Below are positions 35,881 through 46,415 of a DNA stretch of 64,000 nt, in pieces. The notes beneath the pieces were generated by a model, which was not told the DNA's origin, did not search any database, and saw only the letters and a list, made by a program, of their open reading frames with translations. The translations under genes and the position numbers were made by a program. Position 1 is the stretch's first letter. Each line of letters opens with the position of its first letter. The stretch is taken from assembly GCA_033675265.1 (NCBI GenBank), contig JAUJYZ010001546.1:1391010-1455009 (forward strand), given 5' to 3'. Source of the DNA: Actinostola sp. cb2023 (taxonomy: Eukaryota > Cnidaria > Anthozoa > Actiniaria > Actinostolidae).

Positions 35881-37119
35881 TTATATGAGAGGAACAATAC
35901 ATTATCCTAAAAGCTAATTAAGAAAAATACTCATTAGATTTTGAAATTGTTCCGCAATTTCTTTATTGTAACTCCCTTCCTCTAACTTTTTTAATAAACG
36001 ATCTACATCTATCTAGCTATTGGAGCTTAGCACCTTCACCGTTTTAACTTACTTACTAATGATACAATCATTGGATTTCTAGCTTTGTGCGGCAATACTT
36101 TCACAATCTCAAATAAATTATAACAAGTCTTTGAAAGACACGAGATTACTTGAAATTAAGGACTTAGCACAGTTCTCGCTAAATATTGCCCGTTACTTGC
36201 TACATTATTCTTTTCAAGAACCTCGAATTAGAAGATGGTAAAGTAATGTTAGTCGAACTAGAACTTCATGAATTTATGTGTCAAAAGACAAGTCAACAGA
36301 CTCTTTCCTTGCTACCTTGTTATTACGAATTACGAGACATCTGCCATCCTTCAAAAATCTTTACACTCCACTTTGTGCTAGTTTGGGCACATTCCCTAAA
36401 CAACTGACTCGCTTATGATGCACTTTTGGCAGTTTACGAAAATTGCCAGCCATCGTCTCAAATGCCCGTCTTAGCTCTATGACCTTCTTGTGAGAACTGT
36501 TCTTGATTTGATTGAAAAGATCAAAACTCCGTTCGCATTTCATTCACAATTAAAGCCCCCTTTGAAAACCAAACAAAAGTGTAAATGTATTCTAAATGAA
36601 AAAGCATTCATATTACATATTTGCCGTATTTGTTCTTTGTATATGTCTCAATGAGCAATCAACTCTATTCAAAAACTACCAAGTATGAAAAGGAATAAAA
36701 CATTTATTAAACAATCGATATCTTAACTAAGCTATAACACGAAACTGCTTTCATTGTTCAATGCGGTCAAGCAATCGGAATGAGAATTGAATGCTAAAAG
36801 AACAGTTATTATATTCTTTTCATCTCAATCAGATATTGACTACAATTCTGGTTGAAACGCCTACCTGGTTCAAACAATGATTAAACAATATCATAAGTAA
36901 TTTACAATATTCGTGACAATGTTGCCACTCATATTGTAAATACTACTTATATACACCTAAACGACTTTAACTTGTTGTGAATATTATATTAATTCGTTAG
37001 TTTAAGAGCAAGCGTTATTCTTTCACAAACTTTGGTAATTGCTTGGAACTGTTTTCCGTTATTGTTTAAAAAACAAATTGATTTCAAAAGGATGCGCGCA
37101 ATTTGAATAATTAGTCACA
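35881..37119. other. AT-rich gene-free stretch
   Basis: Short ORFs at 36186 (plus) and 36361 (minus) lie head to head and show no domain. Nothing else supported. Confidence 0.3.
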
Positions 37120-37720
37120 GTTCTCCTGAGTTCATATACACCTATTTCAAATACAGTCATTTGCAAAAATTCTGGCCGCCACGATATATCAATATATCAA
37201 TATATCGGGTGCATTATGGGTAATTAAATAATACTATTTTGAGTTTCCAAACTTATTAAATGAAGCAAAATTTACAAACAACAAACATAAGACTAAAATA
37301 AACATTATATTAAATATTTCTACCAACTTTGTTGGCGTTAACCCGCTTTAAGGGGAAATTTCGATTATTTAATTACCCATAATGCACCCGATATATTGAT
37401 ATATTGATATTTCGTAGCGGCCAGAATTTTTGCAAATGACTGTAACGTTGTCGCGCTCAAAGCAACAAGCGTCAAGCCAAGACCGAAGTGAATGCTGACA
37501 ATTATTTAAATCACAATTGTTTCTATAAAGACTAATTACAAAATGTGAACATTTTCACGTGCTTGTTTGCATATCACACTTCGTTCCATAGAAAATAGGT
37601 CTGATTTGAATAATTTGCCAACACAAAACCAGCATTCATTTCGGTCTTGGCTTGACGCTTGTTGCTTTGAACGCGACAACGTTATTTGAAATAGGTGTAT
37701 ACCAGAGCTCAAGCAATGTA
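37120..37720. repeat. older foldback element split by a MITE
   Basis: The left arm (37126-37153 joined to 37443-37495: ATACACCTATTTCAAATA, ACGTTGTCGCGCTCAAAGCA, CGTCAAGCCAAGACCGAA) is the complement of 37620-37705. The left arm is only continuous after removing the MITE at 37154-37442. Confidence 0.85.
37154..37442. mobile_element. 289-bp Tc1/mariner-type MITE
   Basis: Inverted ends CAGTCATTTGCAAAAATTCT and complement, flanked by TA (37152-37153 and 37443-37444). The arms continue through GGCCGC, ATATATCAATATATC and GGGTGCATTATGGGTAATTA. Non-coding. Confidence 0.9.
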
Positions 37721-37881
37721 AAAACATGCAATTAGATATATTTGTGTGAACATTTCCCAAGCTATGAGGTCGGATTTGACAATAAAAACATTGACAAAAG
37801 GTTGGCTTTCAACAAGAAGTTTATTTAACCATTGCAAAGTAAGAATTACATGAGTTGACGAAGCTACATTTCAATCATAGT

Positions 37882-38430
37882 TTATTTACTTGTACACAGG
37901 ATAATGGTTCGCATTTGTTCTAGAATAGGCTGTTTGTAGAAGAGTTTATTCAGCAAGTACTTTCGTTGATTTATAGCTGCCTCAGTTGCTTCTTCCCATC
38001 CAAAGCCTTCTGTGTCCATAAGACTTTGTTTTGTCGCCATTACTTTTCGATATTCAGCATTTTTCTTTAATCCATGCATCCATTTGAGATACTCAAATAA
38101 AACAGCTCGTAGCTCTTTTCTGTATGTCGGTATCAAGTCGTTACTGGCTTTGATTTTAGCAGTCTCTGCATTTTCGCCAGCTTGTTCATAATTATCAACT
38201 AAATGTTGCCATTTGTTGTCATGGCGTTCTATTGCTTCTATCTGAATCCGTTGCCACACACTTTCTTCAACTTCATCATGACTGTCGTTTGAAGACTCCG
38301 ATGTTGTTGTGTCCTGAGAATGACATCCAACTGAATCTTCACTTTTCTGAGTACTATTTAAACTGGATTCTTCATCCTGGTAATGAGCGGACATGGTGGC
38401 CTTGTCAGTTTTCTGCCTCTCTCCTTCAAA
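37882..38430 (-). CDS. second exon of a C2H2-type repeat-family gene
   Basis: An open frame starts at a 3' splice site (TTTGACAG, exon from 38430), reads FEGERQKTDKAT, then a Ser/Asp/Glu-rich segment (170 residues from the internal ATG at 38394), then a helical domain: VWQRIQIEAIERHDNKWQ, SNDLIPTYRKELRAVLFEYL, ATEAAINQRKYLLNKLF, ending CTSK. A minus-strand AATAAA (about 37822) follows the stop. I recall similar 'W..I...AI..H' proteins with a small zinc finger in cnidarian genomes, but no function. The exon-exon junction with 38784-39065 is inferred. Confidence 0.5.
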   Translation of the reverse strand, partial: FEGERQKTDKATMSAHYQDEESSLNSTQKSEDSVGCHSQDTTTSESSNDSHDEVEESVWQRIQIEAIERHDNKWQHLVDNYEQAGENAETAKIKASNDLIPTYRKELRAVLFEYLKWMHGLKKNAEYRKVMATKQSLMDTEGFGWEEATEAAINQRKYLLNKLFYKQPILEQMRTIILCTSK

Positions 38431-38783
38431 CTGTCAAATGAAATGAACTAGTTTGATTGTGGCTCCTTATATATATATATATAATTTAACACAGGCGTGG
38501 TCACCAAGCAAAGGAACATCATTCACCATGATAAATAAGCCTCTACCTCAACTAGTGTTCCAAGTATCTATACATCCACCCATGCGTGTATGTTTACTTG
38601 GTTTTATGGTAGATGCAATTATACTCAAATGAAAGTTGTCTTGACAATGCGGACACATTCTTTCATCGTTTTTGGTCTACTTCATAGGTTAGCCATTTTG
38701 CGCCAACTTTATATCCTTCTTTGCTGTAGGATGATTTCCCTCTCTTTTTAAAACTATTGTGGGATTGTATTTTTTTATCCAAA

Positions 38784-39065
38784 TCACGATCTCTCAAGCA
38801 AGTATAAAACTTGCGTTTCTATTTCGTTTTGCCTTTGTAACACATCGTCAAAGCTCTTCTGTACACATGTTTCTTGTTCTTTTCCTATGTATTCTCTTAT
38901 CTCTTGACCTTGAAGTGTATTGCATAATCCCATTTTACTCCTATTCAACCATTTCTTTCTTTCCTCTTGTTCCATATGATGCACTTGGTCTAAATGATTT
39001 GCCAACCTAACAAGATTGTTTCTGGTGCAACCAAACACTGGACAATTTCTATGAGTGCGACCCAT
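38784..39065 (-). CDS. first exon: single C2H2 zinc finger
   Basis: MGRTHRNCPVFGCTRNNLVR then LANHLDQVHHM gives one C2H2 finger (C8, C13, H24, H29/30). A charged helical stretch (SFDDVLQRQNEIETQ) ends in VLYLLERS and a stop. Splicing may occur just before the stop, for example at ETQ|GTTTTA, to reach the exon at 38430; that donor is weak, so a free-standing 93-residue protein is also possible. Confidence 0.5.
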   Translation of the reverse strand: MGRTHRNCPVFGCTRNNLVRLANHLDQVHHMEQEERKKWLNRSKMGLCNTLQGQEIREYIGKEQETCVQKSFDDVLQRQNEIETQVLYLLERS

Positions 39066-39519
39066 TTCTCACTCAAGGATGCATTCCCTACGGTGACTCG
39101 AACCAAATGACCTTCTAGCGGATTATGGCGACAAATATAAGGCCCGAAGTGGCCCTTGGATGTGGCCCGAAATGGCCCGATAAAGGCCCGATAAGGCCCG
39201 ATAAGGCCCGATGGCAGTAAACCCCTCTTTACGCATGTGTTTATTTTTTCTTGGGGTGAAATTTTAGCTACCTAGTACTCACAAATTAAAAATTACCTAC
39301 TAACTCCCTTCAAATATATTATACTATATTATACTACTGACTACAATCAAGCGACAAATTTTCAATGAATCAAAATCAGTCAAACAACTGAGAGGCAGTT
39401 CAAGGATTGAATGCAAACATCATTAAGTCTAAGAAAAATTATCCTCACACACTTTGCAGTCGTTGGCGAAAAAAAAAGAACCATAATCTATGCACGCTTT
39501 ACCTTCACAAATCTTGTTT
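39066..39519. repeat. upstream region with GGCCCGATAA tandem
   Basis: Near 39139-39213 are about seven copies of a GGCCCGATAA/GGCCCGAAGT decamer. The rest is AT-rich with no gene. Confidence 0.6.
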
Positions 39520-40225
39520 GAATCCCTCGTATTTGTTGACTCAGTTTCACTCTCAGGTTGTTGTTTTCTGTTGTTGTTTTATTTCTTTAACTCCTAAAAC
39601 ACTCGAGATAGTAATAAATACGAGCCACCAAATAGATCCAAAGAGATTCAATGTGTTTGAAGGAATGTTTTGGACGATATTTCGTCTTTGAACGTGTTTT
39701 TGAAGGTTTTTGAAGCAGCTTCCTATGTTCATCGTGAATCAAGCTTCAAGTTCAAGGCCAAAAGCAAGCACATTTCTTTGTAAAGCGAGGCCGACGTATC
39801 CTCTCTTTTCGTCGAATTCAGAACTTTCAATCAACATCAATCGATTCCATCTTTTCCTCAGTGTGAATACTCCCTAATTGTTCAAAGCAATAAACGAAGA
39901 AATAGAAGTACAAATGTCGACACTCAGCAGGCTTGTATAGTTGTAGTTTTTGGTTTCATGTTGAGTTGAGTCAGTCCGACTCACCGGCGAAGTTTTTTTG
40001 ACTCTTTTCAAACTTTACAGGTCCATTGTAAATAAATAGATCCCTTACGGTGTTATATGAAGAGATTTCACGTAGAATAGCGAACGGCTTTGAGCGGTTT
40101 GTAATCGTTTATATATAAATTCGATGGGTTTTAACTGAACGGGTTTTCTTGACTTTCTTGTTTGAATTTGATTGAGCAGATTTCTTATTTACATAAATGG
40201 CGGGAAACCGCGCGGCCGCTTACAA
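39520..40225 (-). repeat. dispersed repeat, copy B
   Basis: Inverted relative of 20195-20960: the TCCCTTACGGTGTTATATGA, ATCGATTCCATCTTTTC and AACAACCTGAGAGTGAAA words match in complement. ORFs inside are not shared. Confidence 0.65.
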
Positions 40226-40478
40226 AATCAAAAATTGAAAAACCACATTTTAAAAGCAAAAAATAGCCATATAATAAACGATTTATCAATTTAATTTATT
40301 AATAACTACATGTACATGTAGCTGTGGTATAAAATGTTCAGCATCGACGAAGGAGATGTCCGCCATGTTTACTGCAAGTGACGTCATTTACCTCCAACCA
40401 ATCATAGCTTGTTGCTAAAAATAGCCATGCTAACAATCTGATGGATCTAAGGGCATTAGGGAAGATGGACTCCCCTAT

Positions 40479-40568
40479 AATAGCTGTTATCGTAGATGAT
40501 TACGCCATTCCAACAAATCAGCGGTTTCTCGATGAGCGTAAACATCAAAACGAGACTATCGGGTCGAG
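40479..40568 (+). repeat. left terminal inverted repeat of the ISL2EU-like element
   Basis: Complement of 44546-44635; begins AATAGCTGTTATCG and ends ATCGGGTCGAG. It lies about 90 bp upstream of the transposase ATG, so it may hold its promoter. Confidence 0.9.
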
Positions 40569-40658
40569 TTCACTGAACATTTACTACAAATCTTAGAGCA
40601 ACAACAACACATATCAGTATTACATAGTATTTTTCCGTCTGTTTTAGTTTTTTTAAGT

Positions 40659-42271
40659 ATGGTTAAACATTGTATAGCTTTTGGATGTCACAACAGAAGT
40701 TCGAAAGCAGAATGCAAGGATCTGTCATGGCATTCACTGCCGTTGTCGAACAAGAAACTTCAGGCTGAATGGCTCGTCAAAATACGTCGACAGAACACTC
40801 CTGTAACCAAAAATTCATACGTATGTAGCCATCATTTTGAGCCCGAATGCTTCATCAAACCACTGGGAGGACAGAGAATTCTCTTGAAGCCGGGATCTGT
40901 TCCAACAAAGTTTGTGTTTACGGTGGAAAAGCCAAAACGGAAAAATCCTCGTCTCCGACTCTCGTACCAAGCAACAACCTCAACAACAACAAATAGAAGG
41001 ACAACTACGTCAGCAGACTCACTGGCTGCAGAGTCACTAGTCTTCTCGAATGTTGAAAGCACCCAAACTGATCCTGAGATAGCTTATGAAGACCCTATAG
41101 TTGAATTGGAAAGTGAAGAGTCTGCTGGGCTATCTGAAAATGAAATGCTGGTACAAGAATTGGAAAGTGAAGTGTCTGCTGGGCTAACTGAAAATGAAAT
41201 GCTGGTACAAGAACTCGAGGATTGTCAGGCAAGAGAGCGTGAATTAAACAACAAAATAAAGGAGCTAGAAAGGCAGCTAGACGAGGAAAGAAATGCAAGA
41301 AAGGAGTTGGAAATGCTTACACAAGAAGAAAACATTTAGTGTTGAAACTGTGAAGAACAATGATAAATTATTCAGATTTTACACTGGGTTTGAGAACTAT
41401 GAAGTGTTTTCAATGGTTCTCGATTTTCTTGGTAGAGAAACAGCATCCCATCTGGACTATCGAAACAAATCGACATCTGGTACAACTAAGCATTACAAGT
41501 ACAAACCTGGACCGATCAGAAATTTGTCAGTCGAGACTGAATTTTTCATGGTGTTGTGTCGCTTGAAAGTTGGTTTACTTGAAGAAGATTTAGCTGCAAG
41601 GTTTGAGATATGTCAGAGTGTTGTATCCCAGACAATCAACACCTGGATTAAGTTTATGTATTTTAGACTTAAAGAACTTGATACGTTTCCTTCAAGAGAG
41701 ATTGTAAGGTTACACATGCCTGAATGCTTTACCAAAAAGTATTCATCTACTACACTGATAATTGATGCTACTGAGATTTATATAGAGAAGCCAAACAACC
41801 CAGAGGCACAGCAACTAACTTTTTTCTTCATACAAAAATACCAACACTTTAAAAGCCTTGGTTGGCATTGTACCAAAAGGGGGAATTTCGTTTGTGTCAG
41901 CCTTATATGGTGGCAGTATTTCTGACAAGGAGATAACACAAAGGTCAGGACTTGTAGAGAAACTGCAACACGGTGATGCTATAATGGCAGACAGAGGTTT
42001 CAACATCCAGGAGATGCTAGCAAGCAAAGGAGTAAAAGTGAATCTGCCACCCTTTATGAACCAGTCAGGCCAGTTTAATGAGAAGGAACTACTGGAAACA
42101 AGACGGATTGCCACATTGAGAATACACGTAGAAAGGGCTATGGAAAGAATTAAAAACTATCACATTTTAGACTTTATACCAATAACATTGTGCAGAAATG
42201 GAATCATTGACATGATCTTTTTTGTTTGTGCCATGCTGTCAAACTTTCTCCCACCACTAGTTGATGGCTGA
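40659..42271 (+). pseudogene. THAP-domain DDE transposase, two frameshifts
   Basis: Residues 1-86 form a THAP zinc-binding domain: C5, C10, C56, H59, then the closing SVPTKF. A long acidic coiled region follows (repeated ESEESAGL/ENEMLVQELE). After a +1 frameshift near 41310-41336 the frame gives FYTGFENYEVF, then an HTH_Tnp_4-type helix-turn-helix (NLSVETEFFMVLCRLKVGL, FEICQSVVSQTINTW) and the first catalytic Asp (LIIDATEIYIEKP). A second +1 shift lies in a T6 run at 41820-41825. The third frame gives the second Asp (IMADRGFNIQEML) and Glu (HVERAMERIK), ending at a TGA. All DDE parts are present, so the breaks are young or are assembly errors; the T-run shift is suspect. Intact, it would cut and join the element's ends in the nucleus. 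Confidence 0.85.
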
Positions 42272-42646
42272 GAATAAAATGTAAATTTGGGATAGTAACT
42301 TTATTTAACCTGTGAAATAGTAGACCTTAACTATGTGGATTATTTTATTTTCTATCTTATTAGTCAGGGGGGGGGGGGGGTACTCCCATATATTGGATAC
42401 ACAGGGATGTGCTGCTGGATAAGGTATGGTTTTCAGAGGTAATCGTAAACTCTATTGCTCCCTCAGCTGGCTGCAATATGATCTATTTTAAATATTGAGT
42501 ACAGATATTACAATAATAATTATTATTGAGTATGTAATCAATAATAATGATTGCATATTTTATAAAACTGTCTTATAAATACAACATTTTTTATTTCATA
42601 AGATTGTATTAATTTCTCAGAGTAGTATGTATTATTGCAAAGGATT
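42272..42646. other. spacer between the convergent transposon genes
   Basis: Contains a G13 run followed by TACTCCC at 42367-42386, a fragment of the G-run palindrome family, and AT-rich sequence with ATTATTATT words. No gene. Confidence 0.5.
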
Positions 42647-44506
42647 TCAAACATCCCTGTTAATTAACTTACTCAATCTTGGAAGCCCATTAGCAACTCT
42701 AGGATATGCTAGTTCTAGAGAGATGTGGTTGTTGTAAAACTGTTCAAGCTTTGTGATCTTATCAGAAAGAAAGCTATTACTTTTCTTGATATGTATAATA
42801 ATCATATCATCCATGTCAGATAATACAAGATCAGTCCAGTTGCATTCAGCACAAAACATCTGTAGTTGGATCTGATAATAAAATTTGTGATTCTTGTTGA
42901 TGACCAGACCATGAGTAGATTTCTTACAAATGTTACGCTTGCATACTGCTTCCTTTAGAGTTAAACCACTTGAGAAGATTCGCTTTATCTCCACGAGTCC
43001 CCCATCTACCTCTCCATCTGGAGAAGCTCCAATGAAGGGGTGGCTTAGAGATATAATGAAGCCAGTCTCGTTCACTTGACATCCTATTTTGTTTTCATAG
43101 AGTTTTAAAACCTTTTTCTCATCTTCCAGGCCTTGCTTCATCATAGCACTTTGGTAATTGTCATTGTAGTGCAATATTTCTCTCATAGCTTTAGTTGGGC
43201 TTGTAGAAGGCCTGAGGATTGCTCGCTTGCACTTGGAGGCTGTAATACGAATACGTCTATGAAAATACCATTCGCTACAATTACTTTGGGTTTTTGTTGC
43301 CCTTGCAATTTTTTCTCTCTCATCCTCACTGACTATAAGGTTTCTCTTGACCCTTGATGCTCGGCTAAATATTTCAGTCAAAGAAACAGGTTGCTCCTTA
43401 ATAGGAGAGATAATGACATGATTATTTTCTTTTTGGACAAGTTTTTCATCTGATAGCAAATAAAAGAATCCACAGTTTGGTTTCGCCTTTTTCACAAGAT
43501 CAAGTAGTTCTTTGTTGACTTTTTGGGTATCATTATTCTTATCAGATGGAAGTCTTGGATCAGTTAGAGGCTTAGCAGTGTTCCTTACTTCTCTTCTATA
43601 AATCTTTTTTGAAAAGTCAATGTCATAAACTAATTGAGGATCAAGTTTTCTTTTTCTAGGCTGGTTCCATGTTTGAAGTCTAGAAGTGCAAGTTTCAAAT
43701 TCTTGTGCACATTTCAATCGAACAAATTCTTCAAGTGCATAACAAAGAGCAGCAATATGTTTACATGAGCCAAGGGGACCTTTGCCTGCTGGGCAAGGAC
43801 AGCTAGCAAATAATATTTCTCCTTCACGATCTCCATTCTTAAACAATGAGAGTTTCAGTTTATAAGTTGAGTTTTTCTTCATTTCAGGAAGGCATCCGCA
43901 TTGAAAATGCATTTTGTCATTCTCACTTGCGAGTTGAATATTTTGGACGTGTCCATGTCTAAATAACCCAAACGCTTTATTGCTCACATTTTTGTAGTCG
44001 TTGTTAGACTCGTCGTCTTTAGCTTTTCTTTCAATAAAGTAAGAAACAACGTTTTGCATGTTGAAGTCGGGTATATCGTCTGCATCAAGCAGAGAGACCC
44101 ATTCTGCAGAACCAGGAAACTCACAAGTCGCTGGGGCCCTCGCTTCAGTTTGTTTACTTGACGACACGTACTTGTCGACAAAATTGTCTTCCCAACCATT
44201 TTTGATATAGCTGACAACCCTGTTGAACGAAAAATGAATAATTATAAATGTCTTGCCTTAAAGTAAAAGTTAAGCAGAGATAAGGATCAAATCATTCAGA
44301 CGTAATTACCTTTGAGCGAGCTCGGCCTTCGTTGCATCGGATTTGGCACTTCCATCTTTACTTGTCCCTTTGCGATAAGAAAGCCATTCTTTGAGCCTTC
44401 CTTTGGTAATAACTCGAGGGCAGTCACCGCTTATCAATTGAACTTTCTCTTCAGCAGAAAAAAAGGCAGATTCAGGTAATATTTCCGTATTGTTATCCGA
44501 ATCCAT
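42647..44506 (-). CDS. SAP-SWIM-YqaJ nuclease of the ISL2EU-like element
   Basis: Two exons: 44310-44506 and 42647-44219. The intron has donor AAAG|GTAATT and acceptor CAACAG|GG; phases agree and the product is 589 residues. Residues ~30-75 resemble a SAP DNA-binding motif (GRLKEWLSYRKG ... KSDATKAELAQRVVSYI). A SWIM-type zinc site lies at C206, C208, C218, H220 (CPCPAGKGPLGSCKH). The C-terminal half (~380-560) is a YqaJ-like PD-(D/E)XK nuclease: RIRITASKC, GLEDEKKVLKLYE, GASPDG (D467), VEIK (E476, K478), YYQIQLQMFCAE. All core nuclease residues are present and the frame is open. It probably processes DNA ends during transposition; partnership with the THAP transposase is inferred from shared terminal repeats. 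Confidence 0.88.
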
Positions 44507-44545
44507 AGGTTATCTCAGTATAGTCTCTTGTAAGTTTTAGCAGCG

Positions 44546-44635
44546 CTCGACCCGATAGTCTCGTTTTGATGTTTACGCTCATCGAGAAACCGCTGATTCG
44601 TTGGAATGGCGTAATCATCTACGATAACAGCTATT
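44546..44635 (-). repeat. right terminal inverted repeat of the ISL2EU-like element
   Basis: Read on the minus strand it begins AATAGCTGTTATCG and lies just upstream of the YqaJ gene start at 44506. Confidence 0.9.
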
Positions 44636-44707
44636 TCTCCCTGCATAATCTTAATTTCGTAATTGCATTAATTCTAATAAACTCGTTCCCAGTCCCCTAC
44701 TCGTTTA

Positions 44708-46183
44708 GGCTTACTGCACTTTGCGAAATCTGCACTTTGCGAAACGAAACGAAATTTTCGTTTCGCAAAGTGCTGATAATCAGAAATCGGCACTTTGCGA
44801 AATTTTTATTTCGCAAAGTGCCAATTTCTGACTATCAGAAATGTGTACTCTTTCAACAGAAACAAGCTCGCTTGACAGCTATAACATCAAACAACGTATT
44901 TCTACATATTTACCTGGAATTTTTAGTGTCCTTTTTCCTTCAGTACGTACATTTCCAATCGGTCTCCGGCGGCAGTCTCGGTCTTTTGAGGTCAATTACA
45001 TGTATTAAAACACCCAGTCTTCTGCCAACGGATGGGCTTCTGTGCTCGCCTCCTAGTAATACCTATGTGATTCTCAGTTGCTACATGTCTTAAACAGGCT
45101 GAATGACTCTGAAAATAAAGCTAACTTCTTCATCTACTGATCTAGCCTTTGTATATTTCTGGCGCCATTTTGAATGACACAGGGAGCCCAAAGATGAAGT
45201 CATACGAAACAAAGGAAGCCCAAGAAAGTATAAATTTTGGCGCGAAATTAAAATGCCATCTTTCATTGCGATCGGCCATTGCCATGCATTGAAGATCGGC
45301 CATCACTGATCGAGTTTTTCGTGATGTTTAAGCTACCGAAAATTCCCGTAAAGAACAATCTTTTCGCCAAGCATACAGAAGAACTTGCACAGTTTAAGTG
45401 GAATGAATTAACTGATAAGGATCAAATTGGACAAGGAGCTTTTGGTGTTGTTTTTACGGCAGATTACAAAGGCCATCAAGTCGTTGTGAAGAAGCTTCTG
45501 GGATCTAATCGAAATGAACAGCAGAAATTTGTAAAAGAAGCAAGACTGCTGAACAGTTTCAACCACAATCTGTTGTTGATGATGAAAGTTATTCATTTAT
45601 TTATAAGAATTGAGTTTTAGAAATGCGTTGTTAAAAATAAATTGTTATTACTGCAGTATTTATACTTTCTTGGGCTTCCTTTGTTTCGTATGACTTCATC
45701 TTTGGGCTCCCTGTGTCATTCAAAATGGCGCCAGAAATATACAAAGGCTAGATCAGTAGATGAAGAAGTTAGCTTTATTTTCAGAGTCATTCAGCCTGTT
45801 TAAGACATGTAGCAACTGAGAATCACATAGGTATTACTAGGAGGCGAGCACAGAAGCCCATCCGTTGGCAGAAGAAGGTGTTTTAATACATGTAATTGAC
45901 CTCAAAAGACCGAGACTGCCGCCGGAGACCGATTGGAAATGTACGTACTGAAGGAAAAAGGACACTAAAAATTCCAGGTAAATATGTAGAAATACGTTGT
46001 TTGATGTTATAGCTGTCAAGCGAGCTTGTTTCTGTTGAAAGAGTACACATTTCTGATAGTCAGAAATTGGCACTTTGCGAAATAAAAATTTCGCAAAGTG
46101 CCGATTTCTGATTATCAGCACTTTGCGAAACGAAAATTTCGTTTCGTTTCGCAAAGTGCAGATTTCGCAAAGTGCAGTAAGCC
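44708..46183. mobile_element. Pack-MULE-like element carrying kinase sequence
   Basis: Inverted arms of 528 and 526 bp (44708-45235 and 45658-46183) begin GGCTTACTGCACTTTGCG and are nearly identical. Perfect 9-bp direct repeats ACTCGTTTA flank it (44699-44707 and 46184-46192). Each arm starts with four alternating copies of GCACTTTGCGAAA in both orientations. The 422-bp loop carries a protein kinase segment and no transposase. Long arms plus a 9-bp duplication fit the Mutator superfamily, and a captured gene fragment fits the Pack-MULE type. ORFs within the arms are mirror shadows. Confidence 0.85.
45279..45620 (+). pseudogene. captured protein kinase N-lobe fragment
   Basis: Inside the loop of the 44708-46183 element. 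The frame reads FKWNELTDKDQIGQGAFG, then VVFTADYKGHQVVVKKLLG and KFVKEARLLNSFNH. This is the glycine loop (GQGAFGVV), the VKK lysine and the C-helix Glu (KEARLL) of a kinase, probably tyrosine-kinase-like. After 'NHN' the kinase pattern stops, about where an exon boundary would be, and the frame ends in unrelated LLLMMKVIHLF and a TAG. There is no catalytic loop or DFG, so it cannot be an active kinase. It may be expressed as a chimeric transcript; I see no proof. Confidence 0.8.
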
Positions 46184-46415
46184 ACTCGTTTAGGTAATGG
46201 CTAATAACAGAGCTTCTGAGACTGAGAGCTTATAAGCGATACGGAAAATACAAATATTACCCAAAATACTGACTCTACGTGACCTGTTGCCCGTGTATAT
46301 AGGCTCGTCATTTAGTATTTTTTTTAGTATCGATTCAGTATGTCTTACGTACTTTCTCGATGATCATGCCGCTGCTGAATCCACCTCCACCTCCACGGCG
46401 ATCGAACCAAGTGCT

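Larger units (their letters stand above)
40479..44635. mobile_element. ISL2EU-like DNA transposon (THAP-DDE + SAP-SWIM-YqaJ)
   Basis: 90-bp terminal inverted repeats at 40479-40568 (AATAGCTGTTATCGTAGATG ... GGGTCGAG) and 44546-44635 differ at about one position. Between them are two convergent genes: a THAP plus DDE_Tnp_4-type transposase and a protein with a YqaJ-like PD-(D/E)XK nuclease. From memory of Repbase classes, this pair defines the ISL2EU group of the IS5/Harbinger clade. I see no clear target duplication: the flanking dinucleotides are AT on the left and TC on the right. The near-identical ends suggest a fairly recent insertion, though the transposase is frameshifted. Confidence 0.85.

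Noticed and set aside
39061..39120. tRNA T-arm (GGTTCGAGTCACC on the minus strand)
   Set aside because: The T-stem does not pair and no anticodon or D arm is present.
40477..44637. 2-bp target duplication of the ISL2EU-like element
   Set aside because: Flanks are AT and TC; they do not match, so no duplication is claimed.
44566..45093. 175-codon ORF (plus) and its 105-codon mirror at 45837-46154
   Set aside because: Both are the same inverted-repeat arm read in opposite orientations, without any domain.
45279..45620. Intact kinase gene
   Set aside because: Only the N-lobe start is present; no catalytic loop or DFG, and it lies in a transposon loop.
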